DNA from: Scatomorpha sp964345235
Lineage (GTDB): Bacteria; Bacillota; Clostridia; Oscillospirales; Oscillospiraceae
Direction of reading: 5' to 3'
Assembly (NCBI GenBank): GCA_964345235.1
Contig: CAYFQE010000002.1
Span: 1 to 64,000 of the forward strand
Length of the DNA: 64,000 bases
This document shows positions 25,001 to 33,594 of this stretch, piece after piece. A model generated the notes under the pieces. It did no database searches. It was not told the DNA's origin and worked only from the letters and a program-made list of their open reading frames with translations. Position 1 is the first letter of the stretch; each line of letters begins with the position of its first letter. The position numbers were made by a program, and so were the translations under genes.

Positions 25001-26278
25001 ATGGAGATTAAAAAACTTGAATTAGGCCCCGGTATAAGGCTGACAGCCGTGAGCTCCGATAAGTTTAAATCCTCCAGATTCTCCGTCTCGCTTCTCTCCG
25101 CTTTGGACTCAGAGACGGTGAATGCCCATGCCCTAATTCCGAGGGTGTTGCTGCGAGGCAGCAAATTTCATAGAAATTTGACGGAGATTAGTCGATACTC
25201 TGATGAACTTTTCGGTTTGAGCATTTCTTCACTTAACCGCAAATACGGAGAAAAACACAGCGTTGGACTTACGGCTTCTTTTACCGATGCGAAATACCTA
25301 CCCGAAGGCTATGTCGGCAAGATAATTGACTTTCTGTTTGAGCTGCTTTTACAGCCCGCCACCAAGGGAGGCCTCTTTCTTCCGGAATATGTTGAGAGCG
25401 AAAAAGCAAAGCACATAGAGGCGTTAAAGTCCATAAAAAACAACAAAGAGCTTTTGGCTCATTTCAGTTTTTTAAGTTCGATGTTTCAAAATGAGGCTTA
25501 CGCTATAAACCACAACGGAGATATCGAAGGCTGTGAAAAGCTCAACTACATCTCACTTTCAAAGGCGTATAAAAAACTTTTGACATTTGCAAAAGTTGAG
25601 CTCTTCTACTGCGGCTCTTTGAGCTTAAATGATCTCATGCTTCGTCTTATGATGCCTTTGGCTGGACTCCCGAGAGCAAAGCGGATAGATGTTCCGGAGA
25701 CAAATGTGCTGTATGCCCCGCCGCAAGACGAGGTAAATATATGTGTCGAGAAAGCTGATACAACTCAGGGCATACTTTATTTGGGCTTTAGGATCGGAGA
25801 AGTTTTTAAACATGCGGACCTCGCCTCGCTTAGAGTGTTTAATACCTTCTTCGGAAGCTCGATAAGCTCAAGGCTTTTTAAAAACATACGCGAAAAGCTC
25901 TCGCTCTGCTATGAGGTCTACTCGAGCTACGACCGCTTTAAGGGAAGCTTTTATATATTTGCAGGCATTGACTTTGACAAGTTTGAGCTTGCCGAAAAAG
26001 CAATTTTAGCGGAAATTCAAGCTGTGGCTGAAGGCGATTTCAGCGATGAGGAACTCAGCATGGCTAAGAATGTGGCCTACACCGACTACATCTCGGTGCA
26101 AGACTCCCCCATTGACTTGGAAAAATTTTCCCTTGGCATGAATTTAAGCGGCAAGAGCGCAGAGCCGAATGAGCTTGCCGCCGCCTGCATGGAGGTGAGG
26201 CGCGAGGACATTGTAAGCATTGCCAAAAGTTTGCATCTCGATACCGTTTATTTTATGACTTCGGAGGAAGATAAGTGA
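25001..26278 (+). CDS. M16 family protein, non-catalytic partner (YmfF/YfmF-like)
   Basis: 425 residues with the two-lobed insulinase fold by pattern, but no HxxEH zinc motif: the matching place reads NAHALIPRVLLRGS near residue 46. The C-terminal R/Y substrate-clamp region SLCYEVYSSYDRFKG is kept. In Bacillus, ymfF and ymfH are adjacent and one member is inactive, so a heterodimeric processing protease is expected. GGAGG precedes the ATG, and the stop overlaps the next start as GTGA. The natural substrate is unknown. Confidence 0.85.
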   Translation: MEIKKLELGPGIRLTAVSSDKFKSSRFSVSLLSALDSETVNAHALIPRVLLRGSKFHRNLTEISRYSDELFGLSISSLNRKYGEKHSVGLTASFTDAKYLPEGYVGKIIDFLFELLLQPATKGGLFLPEYVESEKAKHIEALKSIKNNKELLAHFSFLSSMFQNEAYAINHNGDIEGCEKLNYISLSKAYKKLLTFAKVELFYCGSLSLNDLMLRLMMPLAGLPRAKRIDVPETNVLYAPPQDEVNICVEKADTTQGILYLGFRIGEVFKHADLASLRVFNTFFGSSISSRLFKNIREKLSLCYEVYSSYDRFKGSFYIFAGIDFDKFELAEKAILAEIQAVAEGDFSDEELSMAKNVAYTDYISVQDSPIDLEKFSLGMNLSGKSAEPNELAAACMEVRREDIVSIAKSLHLDTVYFMTSEEDK

Positions 26279-27549
26279 CTGAACTCTGCAAGATAAAAAA
26301 CACTGTCGATGAGAATATAAGCTCTGTGAAGTTGGACAACGGGCTTACTGTTATCCTTGTTAAAAAAGAGGGTTTCGGTTCGTATTTTGCCGAGCTTGCG
26401 GTAAACTTCGGCGGCTCCGTTTTAAATTATAAGATAGGTGATGAAAACTACAGCGTACCCGAGGGTACAGCTCACTTTTTGGAACATCAGCTCTTCACCG
26501 GCGAGTACGGCTCCTGTGACGAGGCCTTTTCGGAGTTGGGCGCTTCTCCCAACGCCTTTACATCTCCAAGCATGACAGCCTATCACTTTGAGTGCAGCCG
26601 GAATTTTTATGAAAATCTTGCAATACTCATTGATTTTGTGAGCAAGCCATACTTTACCCCCGATTCGATTGAAAAAGAGAGAGGGATAATCTCCCAGGAA
26701 ATAAGCATGTCACAAAACAGGCCCTCCTACAGGCTTTACAATAATTTCCTATCTACTCTTTTTGAAAAACACGAGATAAGCGTACCTGTGTTGGGCACGG
26801 TTCAGAGCATCTCCGAAATTGATGCCGAGCTTTTGTACAGGGTGCACTCTCATTTCTACATTCCCTCAAACATGCTCCTTACCGTTTGCGGTGATGCAGA
26901 TATTGAGAAAATTGTTGAGGTAGTTAAAAAAGCTGAACTTCCATGCGGAATACAGATATCCCAAGCTGTTTTTTCTGCCGAGAACAGCTTAAAACCTTTA
27001 AGATACAAAAGTTCCGAGAGCGCCGATGTTTCGGCTACACAGCTCCTCTTTGGCGGTAAATTTAAAGAAATAAGCCCGGAAGAAGCACACCGCTTTGAGT
27101 ATGCCTCTTTTTTGGGATTAAACGCAGTCTTCGGACCCACCTCTGATTTTTACTATGAAAGCTACAACTCCGAGCTTTTTCGCGGCTCTTTGGCGCTTTC
27201 TATTGACACGGGAATATTATCGGCTCCCTATCTGATCTGCGCTTGTGAAAGCCAGAAATCCGAAGAGTTAGTCGCAAATTTTTTAAAAGAACTTGAGCGT
27301 GTAAAATCAGCGGGCGTTAAAGAGGAGGACTTCAGACGGTGCCTGAATGCGCTCTTCGGAAGAGAGCTTCGCTCGCTTGATTCCTTCTCTGATTTGAGCT
27401 ATGCTCTCGGCTCGGACTTCTTCAAAGGGCTCAATTATCTCGATAGCTTTGAGTTTTTCGATAAAATAAATATTTCGGATATCAATGATTTCTTCAAACT
27501 TATTGAACCCGAAAACCTGTGTATAGCACAGTTAAATCCTAAGGAATGA
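26275..27549 (+). CDS. M16 family zinc peptidase, catalytic partner (YmfH/YfmH-like)
   Basis: 424 residues. The inverted zinc motif HFLEH is in GTAHFLEHQLFTGEYGS near 63-79, and the third ligand is a Glu about 75 residues further on (KERGIISQEISM). GASPNAFTS is typical. Starts with GTG and GGAGGAAG upstream, four bases overlapping the inactive partner. The pair precedes lgt. A role in peptide processing or EF-P-modification-associated processing has been assigned to homologues by database naming; the exact function is not shown by sequence. Confidence 0.88.
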   Translation: MTELCKIKNTVDENISSVKLDNGLTVILVKKEGFGSYFAELAVNFGGSVLNYKIGDENYSVPEGTAHFLEHQLFTGEYGSCDEAFSELGASPNAFTSPSMTAYHFECSRNFYENLAILIDFVSKPYFTPDSIEKERGIISQEISMSQNRPSYRLYNNFLSTLFEKHEISVPVLGTVQSISEIDAELLYRVHSHFYIPSNMLLTVCGDADIEKIVEVVKKAELPCGIQISQAVFSAENSLKPLRYKSSESADVSATQLLFGGKFKEISPEEAHRFEYASFLGLNAVFGPTSDFYYESYNSELFRGSLALSIDTGILSAPYLICACESQKSEELVANFLKELERVKSAGVKEEDFRRCLNALFGRELRSLDSFSDLSYALGSDFFKGLNYLDSFEFFDKINISDINDFFKLIEPENLCIAQLNPKE

Positions 27550-27558
27550 GGCAAATAT

Positions 27559-28443
27559 ATGGAAACAATGATTCGTGACGCCGCAATAAGCTTTCCGTTT
27601 TTAGGCGACTTTGTAATTAACCCGCCCGCAAGCTTCACACTTTTCGGCAGAGAGTTTTATTTTTACGGAGTTATAGTAGCTGTCGCCGTGCTCGCCGCAA
27701 TAAGTTTTGCCGCAAGAAGGGCTCCCCGATTCGGCTTAAAGGCTGACGAGCTTTATGATCTTTTTCTGTGGATTATTCCCATCGGTATAATAGGATGCAG
27801 GATTTATTTTGTGGCCTGCAGTTGGAACTACTACAGACATCACCTTGATGAGATTATTAAAATCTGGAACGGCGGAATAGCCATGTACGGAGGAATAATC
27901 TTCGGCTGCCTTACAGCTTTGGTCTGGGCGAGAATTAAAAAAATACCGGCCGGCGCCATTTTCGACATTATAGGCTGCGCAATGCCTTTGGGCGCCTCTA
28001 TAGGCCGCTGGTCAAACTTTATAAACCGTGAAGCCTTTGGCTATGAAACCGACTTTTTCCTGCGCATGGGACTTACAAAACCCTCGGGGGAAACAATCTT
28101 CGTCCACCCCACATTTCTATATGAAAGTGTTTGGATGCTTATCGGCTTTGTTTTACTGTATTTTTGGATTAACAAGGGCAAAAGGCGTTATGACGGTCAG
28201 GCTTTCCTAATTTACATAGGTTGGTACGGCGCTGCCAGAGCGGTTATTGAAAGCTTTAGGACGGACAGTCTCTATCTCTTCGGCAGCGGCATAAGAGCCT
28301 CTCAACTTGTGGGAATACTCTCTGTAGTTGCGGCTCTGGTTTTGCTTTTTATTAACTCTAAAAAAGAGCACAAGCCCATGTATGTAGATATTGTCAATGC
28401 GGAGAAAACAGCTCCGATATCTGAAGAAGAAACTATTCAATAA
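27559..28443 (+). CDS. lgt: prolipoprotein diacylglyceryl transferase
   Basis: Transfers diacylglycerol from phosphatidylglycerol to the lipobox cysteine of prelipoproteins. 294 residues with about seven membrane segments. The signature GRWSNFINREAFG lies near 154-166, and the catalytic region around YGGIIFGCL and the HPTFLYESVW stretch are present. It would modify the lipoproteins at 31923 and 61406. It shares the operon of the M16 pair. The ribosome binding site is weak (TGAGGC). Confidence 0.95.
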   Translation: METMIRDAAISFPFLGDFVINPPASFTLFGREFYFYGVIVAVAVLAAISFAARRAPRFGLKADELYDLFLWIIPIGIIGCRIYFVACSWNYYRHHLDEIIKIWNGGIAMYGGIIFGCLTALVWARIKKIPAGAIFDIIGCAMPLGASIGRWSNFINREAFGYETDFFLRMGLTKPSGETIFVHPTFLYESVWMLIGFVLLYFWINKGKRRYDGQAFLIYIGWYGAARAVIESFRTDSLYLFGSGIRASQLVGILSVVAALVLLFINSKKEHKPMYVDIVNAEKTAPISEEETIQ

Positions 28444-28467
28444 ATATAAAAACAGGAGGCAAAAACA

Positions 28468-28941
28468 ATGGCATTGGATCCCGAAATAAAAGACAAACTG
28501 AGCTCCAGCCTAAGCGGTTTGGGAGAAGTGGCAAAGGAACTTTTTAGCTACGCCGGCAGCAAGGTTAAGGAAGTCGGAATTGAGGCTGAGAAAAAAGCCA
28601 GAAACATCGGCAGAATCACAAGGCTTAACTCAGAGAGAACAGACGCCGAAAACAAACTCATGAAAGACTACGCCGAGCTTGGTAGGTATTTTTATGAGCA
28701 GAACGAGAACAACATCCCCAGTGAGTATGCCGCATTCTTCGACCAGATAAGGCTTTCTGCCGAGCGCTTGGAGAATGTGAGCCGTGAGCTTGCAAAACAG
28801 GACGACAGCTCAGAGGAAGCTCATATTAATTTTGATGCTGAAATGAGCTTCGAGCAAAGAATCCACGAGATTGAGAAGGAAATGGCGGCGAGAAGCGGAG
28901 TGGAATCGGGCGAGTCGGACACGCCTGACACAGAGAACTGA
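28468..28941 (+). CDS. coiled-coil protein of unknown function
   Basis: 157 residues, charged, with no signal peptide or membrane segment. It is almost entirely helical by composition: residues about 20-110 give heptad-like stretches (KVKEVGIEAEKKARNIGRIT, RLSAERLENVSRELAKQ) and the tail is acidic and disordered (ESGESDTPDTEN). The conserved-looking core TDAENKLMKDYAELGRYFYE resembles small uncharacterised Clostridia proteins. AGGAGG lies before the ATG, 24 bases after lgt, so it is the last gene of the operon. Confidence 0.7.
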   Translation: MALDPEIKDKLSSSLSGLGEVAKELFSYAGSKVKEVGIEAEKKARNIGRITRLNSERTDAENKLMKDYAELGRYFYEQNENNIPSEYAAFFDQIRLSAERLENVSRELAKQDDSSEEAHINFDAEMSFEQRIHEIEKEMAARSGVESGESDTPDTEN

Positions 28942-28955
28942 TAAGTAAAAAACAA

Positions 28956-28984
28956 AAAGTCGTGCGAGATTTTCGCACGACTTT
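28956..28984 (+). terminator. terminator-like hairpin
   Basis: A perfect 12-bp stem, AAAGTCGTGCGA / TCGCACGACTTT, with a five-base loop. The T tract is only the three bases of the stem, so it could work less efficiently and let tadA be read through. Confidence 0.65.
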
Positions 28985-28999
28985 GGAATATTCTGAATT

Positions 29000-29446
29000 A
29001 TGAATTTTGAAAAGTATATGAAAAGAGCCCTTGAGCTCGCGGCGGAAGCTTTTCTTCAGGACGAGGTTCCGGTTGGTTGCGTAATTGCTGACTCTCAGGG
29101 GAACATTGTCGGTGAAGGTAAAAATCAAAGAGAAAATCTCTCCGATGCCACTGCGCACGCCGAGATTGTGGCAATTAGGGAAGCTTCAAAAAAACTTGGC
29201 AGAATTATTTTGGACGACTGCACAATCTTTGTGACACTAGAGCCCTGCCCAATGTGCGTCGGAGCTATAATCAATTCGCGCATTGGCAGAGTTGTCTACG
29301 GCGCAAAAGAGCCTAAAAGCGGAGCATGCAGCTCTGTGATTAATCTGTTTGAGGAGCGCTTTGGTCATAAGCCCGAAATTTACTCGGGAATTTTAGCAGA
29401 GAGTTCTTCCGAACTTCTTGTGCGCTTTTTTAAAGACAAGCGTTAG
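29000..29446 (+). CDS. tadA: tRNA-specific adenosine deaminase
   Basis: Converts A34 to inosine in tRNA-Arg(ACG). 148 residues. Zinc and catalytic site: HAEIVAIREA near 54 (His and proton-shuttling Glu) and TLEPCPMCVGAII near 81 (two cysteines). No good ribosome binding site precedes the ATG, which follows a hairpin by 15 bases. Its end overlaps the convergent phosphoribosyltransferase gene by four bases. Confidence 0.95.
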   Translation: MNFEKYMKRALELAAEAFLQDEVPVGCVIADSQGNIVGEGKNQRENLSDATAHAEIVAIREASKKLGRIILDDCTIFVTLEPCPMCVGAIINSRIGRVVYGAKEPKSGACSSVINLFEERFGHKPEIYSGILAESSSELLVRFFKDKR

Positions 29447-29997
29447 GCCTTGAGACTCCCGTCGCTGTTGAAGAGCGGCAGCTTTTGCAGATAGGTAATA
29501 TCTTCGCGATTTTGTGCATCTCCCTCGGCTAAAACCGCCATTTTGGCGACAACCTTGCCTCCGCAACGGTGTACCAGTTCCTCCATCGCCGAAAGCGATT
29601 CGCCGGTTGATATTACATCATCGACTATTATCATTCTCTTACCCTCAATAAGCTTTGCATCTTCCGTATCAAGTACCAGTTTTTGTATGTGCATTGTGGT
29701 TATTGATCGGACTTCAACCTCGAAAATGCCCTGCATATATGCCTTAGCGCCCTTTCTGGCAACAAAATATCTCTCTCCGCCCCTCTGTCTTGCCATCTCA
29801 TAGACGAGGGGGATTGCTTTTGCCTCGGGAGCGATTAAATAGTCGTATTCAGGAGCTTTTTTAAGAAGCTCTTTTGCGGCATGCTCGGTGAGCTCCACAT
29901 CTCCGAACATGACAAATGCTCCGATATAGAGGTCATTGCTGACTTTGCAGAGAGGCAGATCTCTTTTTAAGCCCGCTATATCTATTGTGTAATGCAT
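29443..29997 (-). CDS. purine phosphoribosyltransferase family protein (adenine PRT-like)
   Basis: 184 residues, a type I PRTase fold. The PRPP motif is MIIVDDVISTGES near 121-133, followed by LSAMEELVHRCGG, and the upstream loop is YLIAPEAKAIPLVYEMARQRG near 52. Length and motif order resemble apt, but the hood region differs from the classical enzyme, so adenine specificity is only probable. A strong promoter and GGAGG precede the ATG. It may be a salvage enzyme. It is not PyrR: the arrangement and the hood do not match. Confidence 0.75.
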   Translation of the reverse strand: MHYTIDIAGLKRDLPLCKVSNDLYIGAFVMFGDVELTEHAAKELLKKAPEYDYLIAPEAKAIPLVYEMARQRGGERYFVARKGAKAYMQGIFEVEVRSITTMHIQKLVLDTEDAKLIEGKRMIIVDDVISTGESLSAMEELVHRCGGKVVAKMAVLAEGDAQNREDITYLQKLPLFNSDGSLKA

Positions 29998-30032
29998 AAA
30001 ATCCTCCAGTATAAACTTATTAATACGGAATA

Positions 30033-30060
30033 ATTATACCCCCACACACTTAAGTGTCAA
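30033..30060 (-). promoter_or_regulatory. promoter of the phosphoribosyltransferase gene
   Basis: On the minus strand TTGACA (30060-30055), 16 bases, TATAAT (30038-30033). Confidence 0.85.
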
Positions 30061-30195
30061 GAATCCGAGCAAGAATTATATTTAATTCCGGTTTTTTCTT
30101 AGTCGATTGTGCACAAATAGCAGAGAGAAATTTTTAAATTTATGCACGGATATTTTGAAATTGAATTTTTTAGTCAATTTTACGGATAATTATTC

Positions 30196-30224
30196 TTGAT
30201 TATTCATTTTTCCTGGTGTAGACT
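30196..30224 (+). promoter_or_regulatory. promoter of the sodium symporter gene
   Basis: TTGATT (30196-30201), 17 bases, TAGACT (30219-30224), leaving a leader of about 75 bases. The rest of the 309-base interval 29998-30306 is AT-rich and holds no recognised element beyond the two divergent promoters. Confidence 0.6.
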
Positions 30225-30306
30225 AATCAGCAATTCATCATTTTATCTGTTTAGCTCTTTAAATCGCCAAATGGACAAGATGAAATATATTAAAGGAGAG
30301 AAGATT

Positions 30307-31746
30307 ATGCAAGACAAACGCGGTTCTTGGGGAAGTACTTTCGGATTTTTGATGGCAGCAATCGGCTCAGCCGTCGGTCTTGGAAACATTTGGGGCTTTC
30401 CCTACAAAATGGGCAAAGGAGGGGGTTTTGCTTTTCTCCTGATTTACATCTTGTGCGTTCTTTTTATCGGCTTCGGCGTAATGCTCGGCGAGCTTGCGCT
30501 CGGTCGTAAGACAGGCAGCTCTGCGGTTGGTACATATGAATATTTTTCAAAGAAACACAAGTGGGTAGGATATCTCGGAGTTATATCTGCATTTGTAATC
30601 CTTGCATTCTACAGTGTTTTGGGCGGTCTAGTCTTGAGATATATGGTGGGTTTCATGCTCCAAATACTTGGTCTCGACGGATTTTCAGGTCAGGGTCTCG
30701 GATTTTTCGGTACTTTTCTTTATGACTACGGCGGAATGCTCTTTTTCTTCGGCCTATTCGTTTATATTAATATTGCAATCGTCAGTGGCGGCATTGAAGA
30801 AGGCATCGAAAAGTTTGCCGTTTACGGTATGCCTGCCCTCTTCTTCCTGCTGATTTTCGTCGCAGTTTATGTGGCCTTTCAGCCCGGCGCAATTGACGGC
30901 TATAAGTACATGTTTAAGCCCAACTTTGATGTATTAAAAGAACCCGGCGGCTTCTTCATGGTTTTAAAGCTTGCGGCCGGTCAGATGTTCTTTTCGCTCT
31001 CTCTCGGCATGGGCGCCATGATAACATACGGCTCATATCTCTCTAAAGAGAGCAATTTGCAGCGCAACGCCTTTATTATTCCTATTGCCGACTCTATAAT
31101 GGCTCTTCTCGCCGGTTGCGCCGTCATGCCCGCCTGCGCCGCATTCGGAATTGACTACGGCAGCGGCCCCGGTCTTCTCTTTGTTTCTATGCAGACAGCC
31201 TTCACAAGGATGGGAAGCTTCGGAAACTTTGTCGGAATGACTTTCTATTTTTTAGTTTTTATTGCGGCCGTAACCTCTTCTATTTCTCTTCTTGAAGTTT
31301 GTGTCTCCTATTATGTTGACAAAAACTTGAAAGAGGGGAAAAAAGACAACAGGAAAAAGGTTGTCTTGGTATGTGCGGCTCTCACTTTTGTCGTAGGTCT
31401 GCCCGTCGCCCTTGACGCTCTGGGCAACGGCAATGCCGCCGTAAAGGCTCCCTTTGAAATTCTCGGCATGACAATCGGCGATGCCTCCACAGGATACAGG
31501 ACTTGGAACGACTGTTGGCTCGACTTTTATGACATGATTTCAGAGGGCGTGCTCATGCCTCTTGGAGCTATTATAATGAGCCTGCTCATAGGCTGGAAAT
31601 ATAAGACCAAGACCGTATATGATGAGTGTGAAATCGGCGGCTATAAATTTAAGGGAAAGGCTTTCTTCGACATTTGTTATAAGTACATTATACCGGTAGG
31701 TTTGGCCTTTGTTCTCTACAGCCAAATAAGAGATTTCTTTGGTTGA
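30307..31746 (+). CDS. sodium-dependent neurotransmitter-symporter family transporter
   Basis: 479 residues with about 11-12 membrane segments. TM1 carries the sodium and substrate signature GFLMAAIGSAVGLGNIWGFP near 12-31 and the following GGGFAFLLIY. Bacterial members (TnaT, LeuT, MhsT) co-transport amino acids, often tryptophan or other hydrophobic ones, with sodium. The start is the ATG with AAAGGAGAG upstream; a longer in-frame reading from 30196 overlaps the promoter and is rejected. It is monocistronic, with a strong terminator. The substrate cannot be told. Confidence 0.93.
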   Translation: MQDKRGSWGSTFGFLMAAIGSAVGLGNIWGFPYKMGKGGGFAFLLIYILCVLFIGFGVMLGELALGRKTGSSAVGTYEYFSKKHKWVGYLGVISAFVILAFYSVLGGLVLRYMVGFMLQILGLDGFSGQGLGFFGTFLYDYGGMLFFFGLFVYINIAIVSGGIEEGIEKFAVYGMPALFFLLIFVAVYVAFQPGAIDGYKYMFKPNFDVLKEPGGFFMVLKLAAGQMFFSLSLGMGAMITYGSYLSKESNLQRNAFIIPIADSIMALLAGCAVMPACAAFGIDYGSGPGLLFVSMQTAFTRMGSFGNFVGMTFYFLVFIAAVTSSISLLEVCVSYYVDKNLKEGKKDNRKKVVLVCAALTFVVGLPVALDALGNGNAAVKAPFEILGMTIGDASTGYRTWNDCWLDFYDMISEGVLMPLGAIIMSLLIGWKYKTKTVYDECEIGGYKFKGKAFFDICYKYIIPVGLAFVLYSQIRDFFG

Positions 31747-31761
31747 TAAAACTTTAGTTTA

Positions 31762-31812
31762 CAAAAACAAAAAGCTGTGCGTGAGATTTTGCGCACAGCT
31801 TTTTGTTTTTTT
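31762..31812 (+). terminator. rho-independent terminator
   Basis: AAAAACAAAAAGCTGTGCG pairs with GCGCACAGCTTTTTGTTTTT around a short loop; a long T run follows. Confidence 0.9.
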
Positions 31813-31847
31813 GAACTCCGCATTTTTTCTTTTCGGAAACAAAGTGC

Positions 31848-31876
31848 TTGAAAGAAAGTCTTTGATATACTATTAT
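31848..31876 (+). promoter_or_regulatory. promoter of the solute-binding lipoprotein gene
   Basis: TTGAAA (31848-31853), 17 bases, TATTAT (31871-31876). A TTGACA at 31883 has no -10 partner at the right distance and is not used in this reading. Confidence 0.65.
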
Positions 31877-31922
31877 AAGTAGTTGACATTCTTATTATTA
31901 TCTGTTCTTGGAAGTGGCGCAA

Positions 31923-32729
31923 TTGAGAAGAGTTCTTAGGGTTTTTCTGCCCGTTTTATTTATTATATTGTTTTTATTTATGCAGGGCTGTACCGGCAGA
32001 GTGGGAAGCTTCGGCAGTTACAGGGTGTTGAAATCTTATAGCCCCAGCAAGCTTGCCATCGGATTTAGAAACGACGACTGGATTGCAACCTATGTCACTG
32101 CCGCTATCAAGGTTTCGGCTGCAGAGGGCACCGTGCACAATAATGCCATGAGATGGTTTGGAAACGATCAGATAAGCTTCCCCGCCGATCCTACCGCACT
32201 GGATAATCTCGGCGCAATACCGCCGAGAACTCTCTTAGTAGGCTGTGATGTAGATGTCTACCCCATGTCGTATAAGGTTGAGGACAGCTTCGAGGGTTTT
32301 GATGTCGATTTGGCAAGAGATGTTTGCTACAGACTCGGTTGGAGTTTATATTTTATTCCCATAAAAGCCGAAAATGCCTACATTGAGCTTTCTTCCGGCA
32401 ATATTGACGTCGCTTGGGGTGGACTGGTTTTGGATTTAGAGGCTAAAGACCACACTGTGGTGTATCCGTATATGACTCAAGAGCTGGTTTTGGTCTCGAG
32501 AGGCGACACAAGGTACAGAAGCCTGCACAGCCTTAAAGGAGCAAAGCTCGCCATGGACTCGGGCCAACTTTTTTTAGATACAATTAACTCCGATGAGGAT
32601 TTAAAGAATAAGCTCGGCGAGATTCAGAGAGTTCAAGGCGGCGCAGAGACTTGTTTCAGGCTTTTAAATGAAGGCAAAGTAGATTGTATCCTAGTTTATA
32701 AGTCCTCTCTGCTTTATTTCGGAAAATAA
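31923..32729 (+). CDS. orphan family 3 solute-binding lipoprotein
   Basis: 268 residues. A lipoprotein signal peptide (RRVLRVFLPVLFIILFLFMQ, then GC) places the lipobox cysteine near residue 23. The mature part has the SBP family 3 pattern: FEGFDVDLARDVCYRLG near 130, IELSSGNIDVAWGGLVLD near 157 and LKGAKLAMDSGQ. Such proteins bind polar amino acids outside the membrane. There is an unusually long 70-residue N-terminal segment before the SBP core. No permease or ATPase of this family is adjacent. The start is taken as TTG with GGAAGTG upstream; the alternative TTG 31908 lacks one. Confidence 0.82.
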   Translation: MRRVLRVFLPVLFIILFLFMQGCTGRVGSFGSYRVLKSYSPSKLAIGFRNDDWIATYVTAAIKVSAAEGTVHNNAMRWFGNDQISFPADPTALDNLGAIPPRTLLVGCDVDVYPMSYKVEDSFEGFDVDLARDVCYRLGWSLYFIPIKAENAYIELSSGNIDVAWGGLVLDLEAKDHTVVYPYMTQELVLVSRGDTRYRSLHSLKGAKLAMDSGQLFLDTINSDEDLKNKLGEIQRVQGGAETCFRLLNEGKVDCILVYKSSLLYFGK

Positions 32730-32730
32730 G

Positions 32731-33594
32731 ATGAGTATGTGGGTATCCGAGGACTGGCAAGACTATGAGCTTATAGACTGTACCGAAGGTGAAAAGCTTG
32801 AGCGCTGGGGAGATTATATTATTCGCCGCCCCGAGCTGGGCGCCACTCAAAAGCATGCCAAAATTGCGATATGGAATGAAGCTGACGCGCACTTTAGCCA
32901 AAACGCCGACAAGGACGGCTCTTGGCAGAAAGATTCTCTTCCGAAAAAATGGAAAATTTCGTATAAGGACCTCTCCCTCTATGCCGAGCCGATGAGCTTT
33001 AAGCACATGGGCATATTCCCCGAGCAGGCTACAAATTGGGATTATACAAGAAGCCTTATAGAAACCGCCGGTAGACCCGTTTCTATTTTAAATCTATTTG
33101 CCTACACCGGAGCTTCGACAATTGCGGCACTCAAGTCCGGAGCCAAAGTCTGCCATGTGGATTCTTCTCAACCTGCAATCACTTCCGCTAAGGACAACCT
33201 CATTTTAAACTCTCTTGAAGACGCTCCCGTCAGGTGGATACATGACGACTGTAAAAAGTTTGTTTTAAGAGAAATTAAAAGGGGCAATAAATATGACGCC
33301 GTGATAATGGATCCTCCAAGCTTCGGCAGAGGAAAAAAATCTGAAATTTGGCGTATTCAAGATGAACTTTTCCCTTTTTGCGAGCTCTGCTCGAAGCTAT
33401 TAAGCAAGAATCCCTTATTTTTTTTAATCAACACATATTCGCCCAAGATAAACAAGGCAAGCTTGGAGGAAATCTCTGAAAAACTTTTTTTGAAATATTT
33501 TGGCGGGAAAAGCGAAATACGAGAGCTTGCGCTTCCCATAAGTTTGAGTGGCAAGAAATTGGTTTGCGGAGTTACTATGCGATGGACAAAATAA
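32731..33594 (+). CDS. class I SAM-dependent rRNA methyltransferase (RlmI/RlmK-like)
   Basis: 287 residues. The core is a Rossmann methyltransferase with motif I NLFAYTGASTIAALKSGAKV near 123, the acidic VDSSQ near 145, and the catalytic motif DPPSFGRG near 190, as in 23S rRNA m5C/m7G methyltransferases of the YccW type. It lacks the N-terminal PUA domain of RlmI. The upstream stop ends one base before this ATG, so it is co-transcribed with the lipoprotein gene; it overlaps ecfA1 by 13 bases. Confidence 0.85.
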   Translation: MSMWVSEDWQDYELIDCTEGEKLERWGDYIIRRPELGATQKHAKIAIWNEADAHFSQNADKDGSWQKDSLPKKWKISYKDLSLYAEPMSFKHMGIFPEQATNWDYTRSLIETAGRPVSILNLFAYTGASTIAALKSGAKVCHVDSSQPAITSAKDNLILNSLEDAPVRWIHDDCKKFVLREIKRGNKYDAVIMDPPSFGRGKKSEIWRIQDELFPFCELCSKLLSKNPLFFLINTYSPKINKASLEEISEKLFLKYFGGKSEIRELALPISLSGKKLVCGVTMRWTK

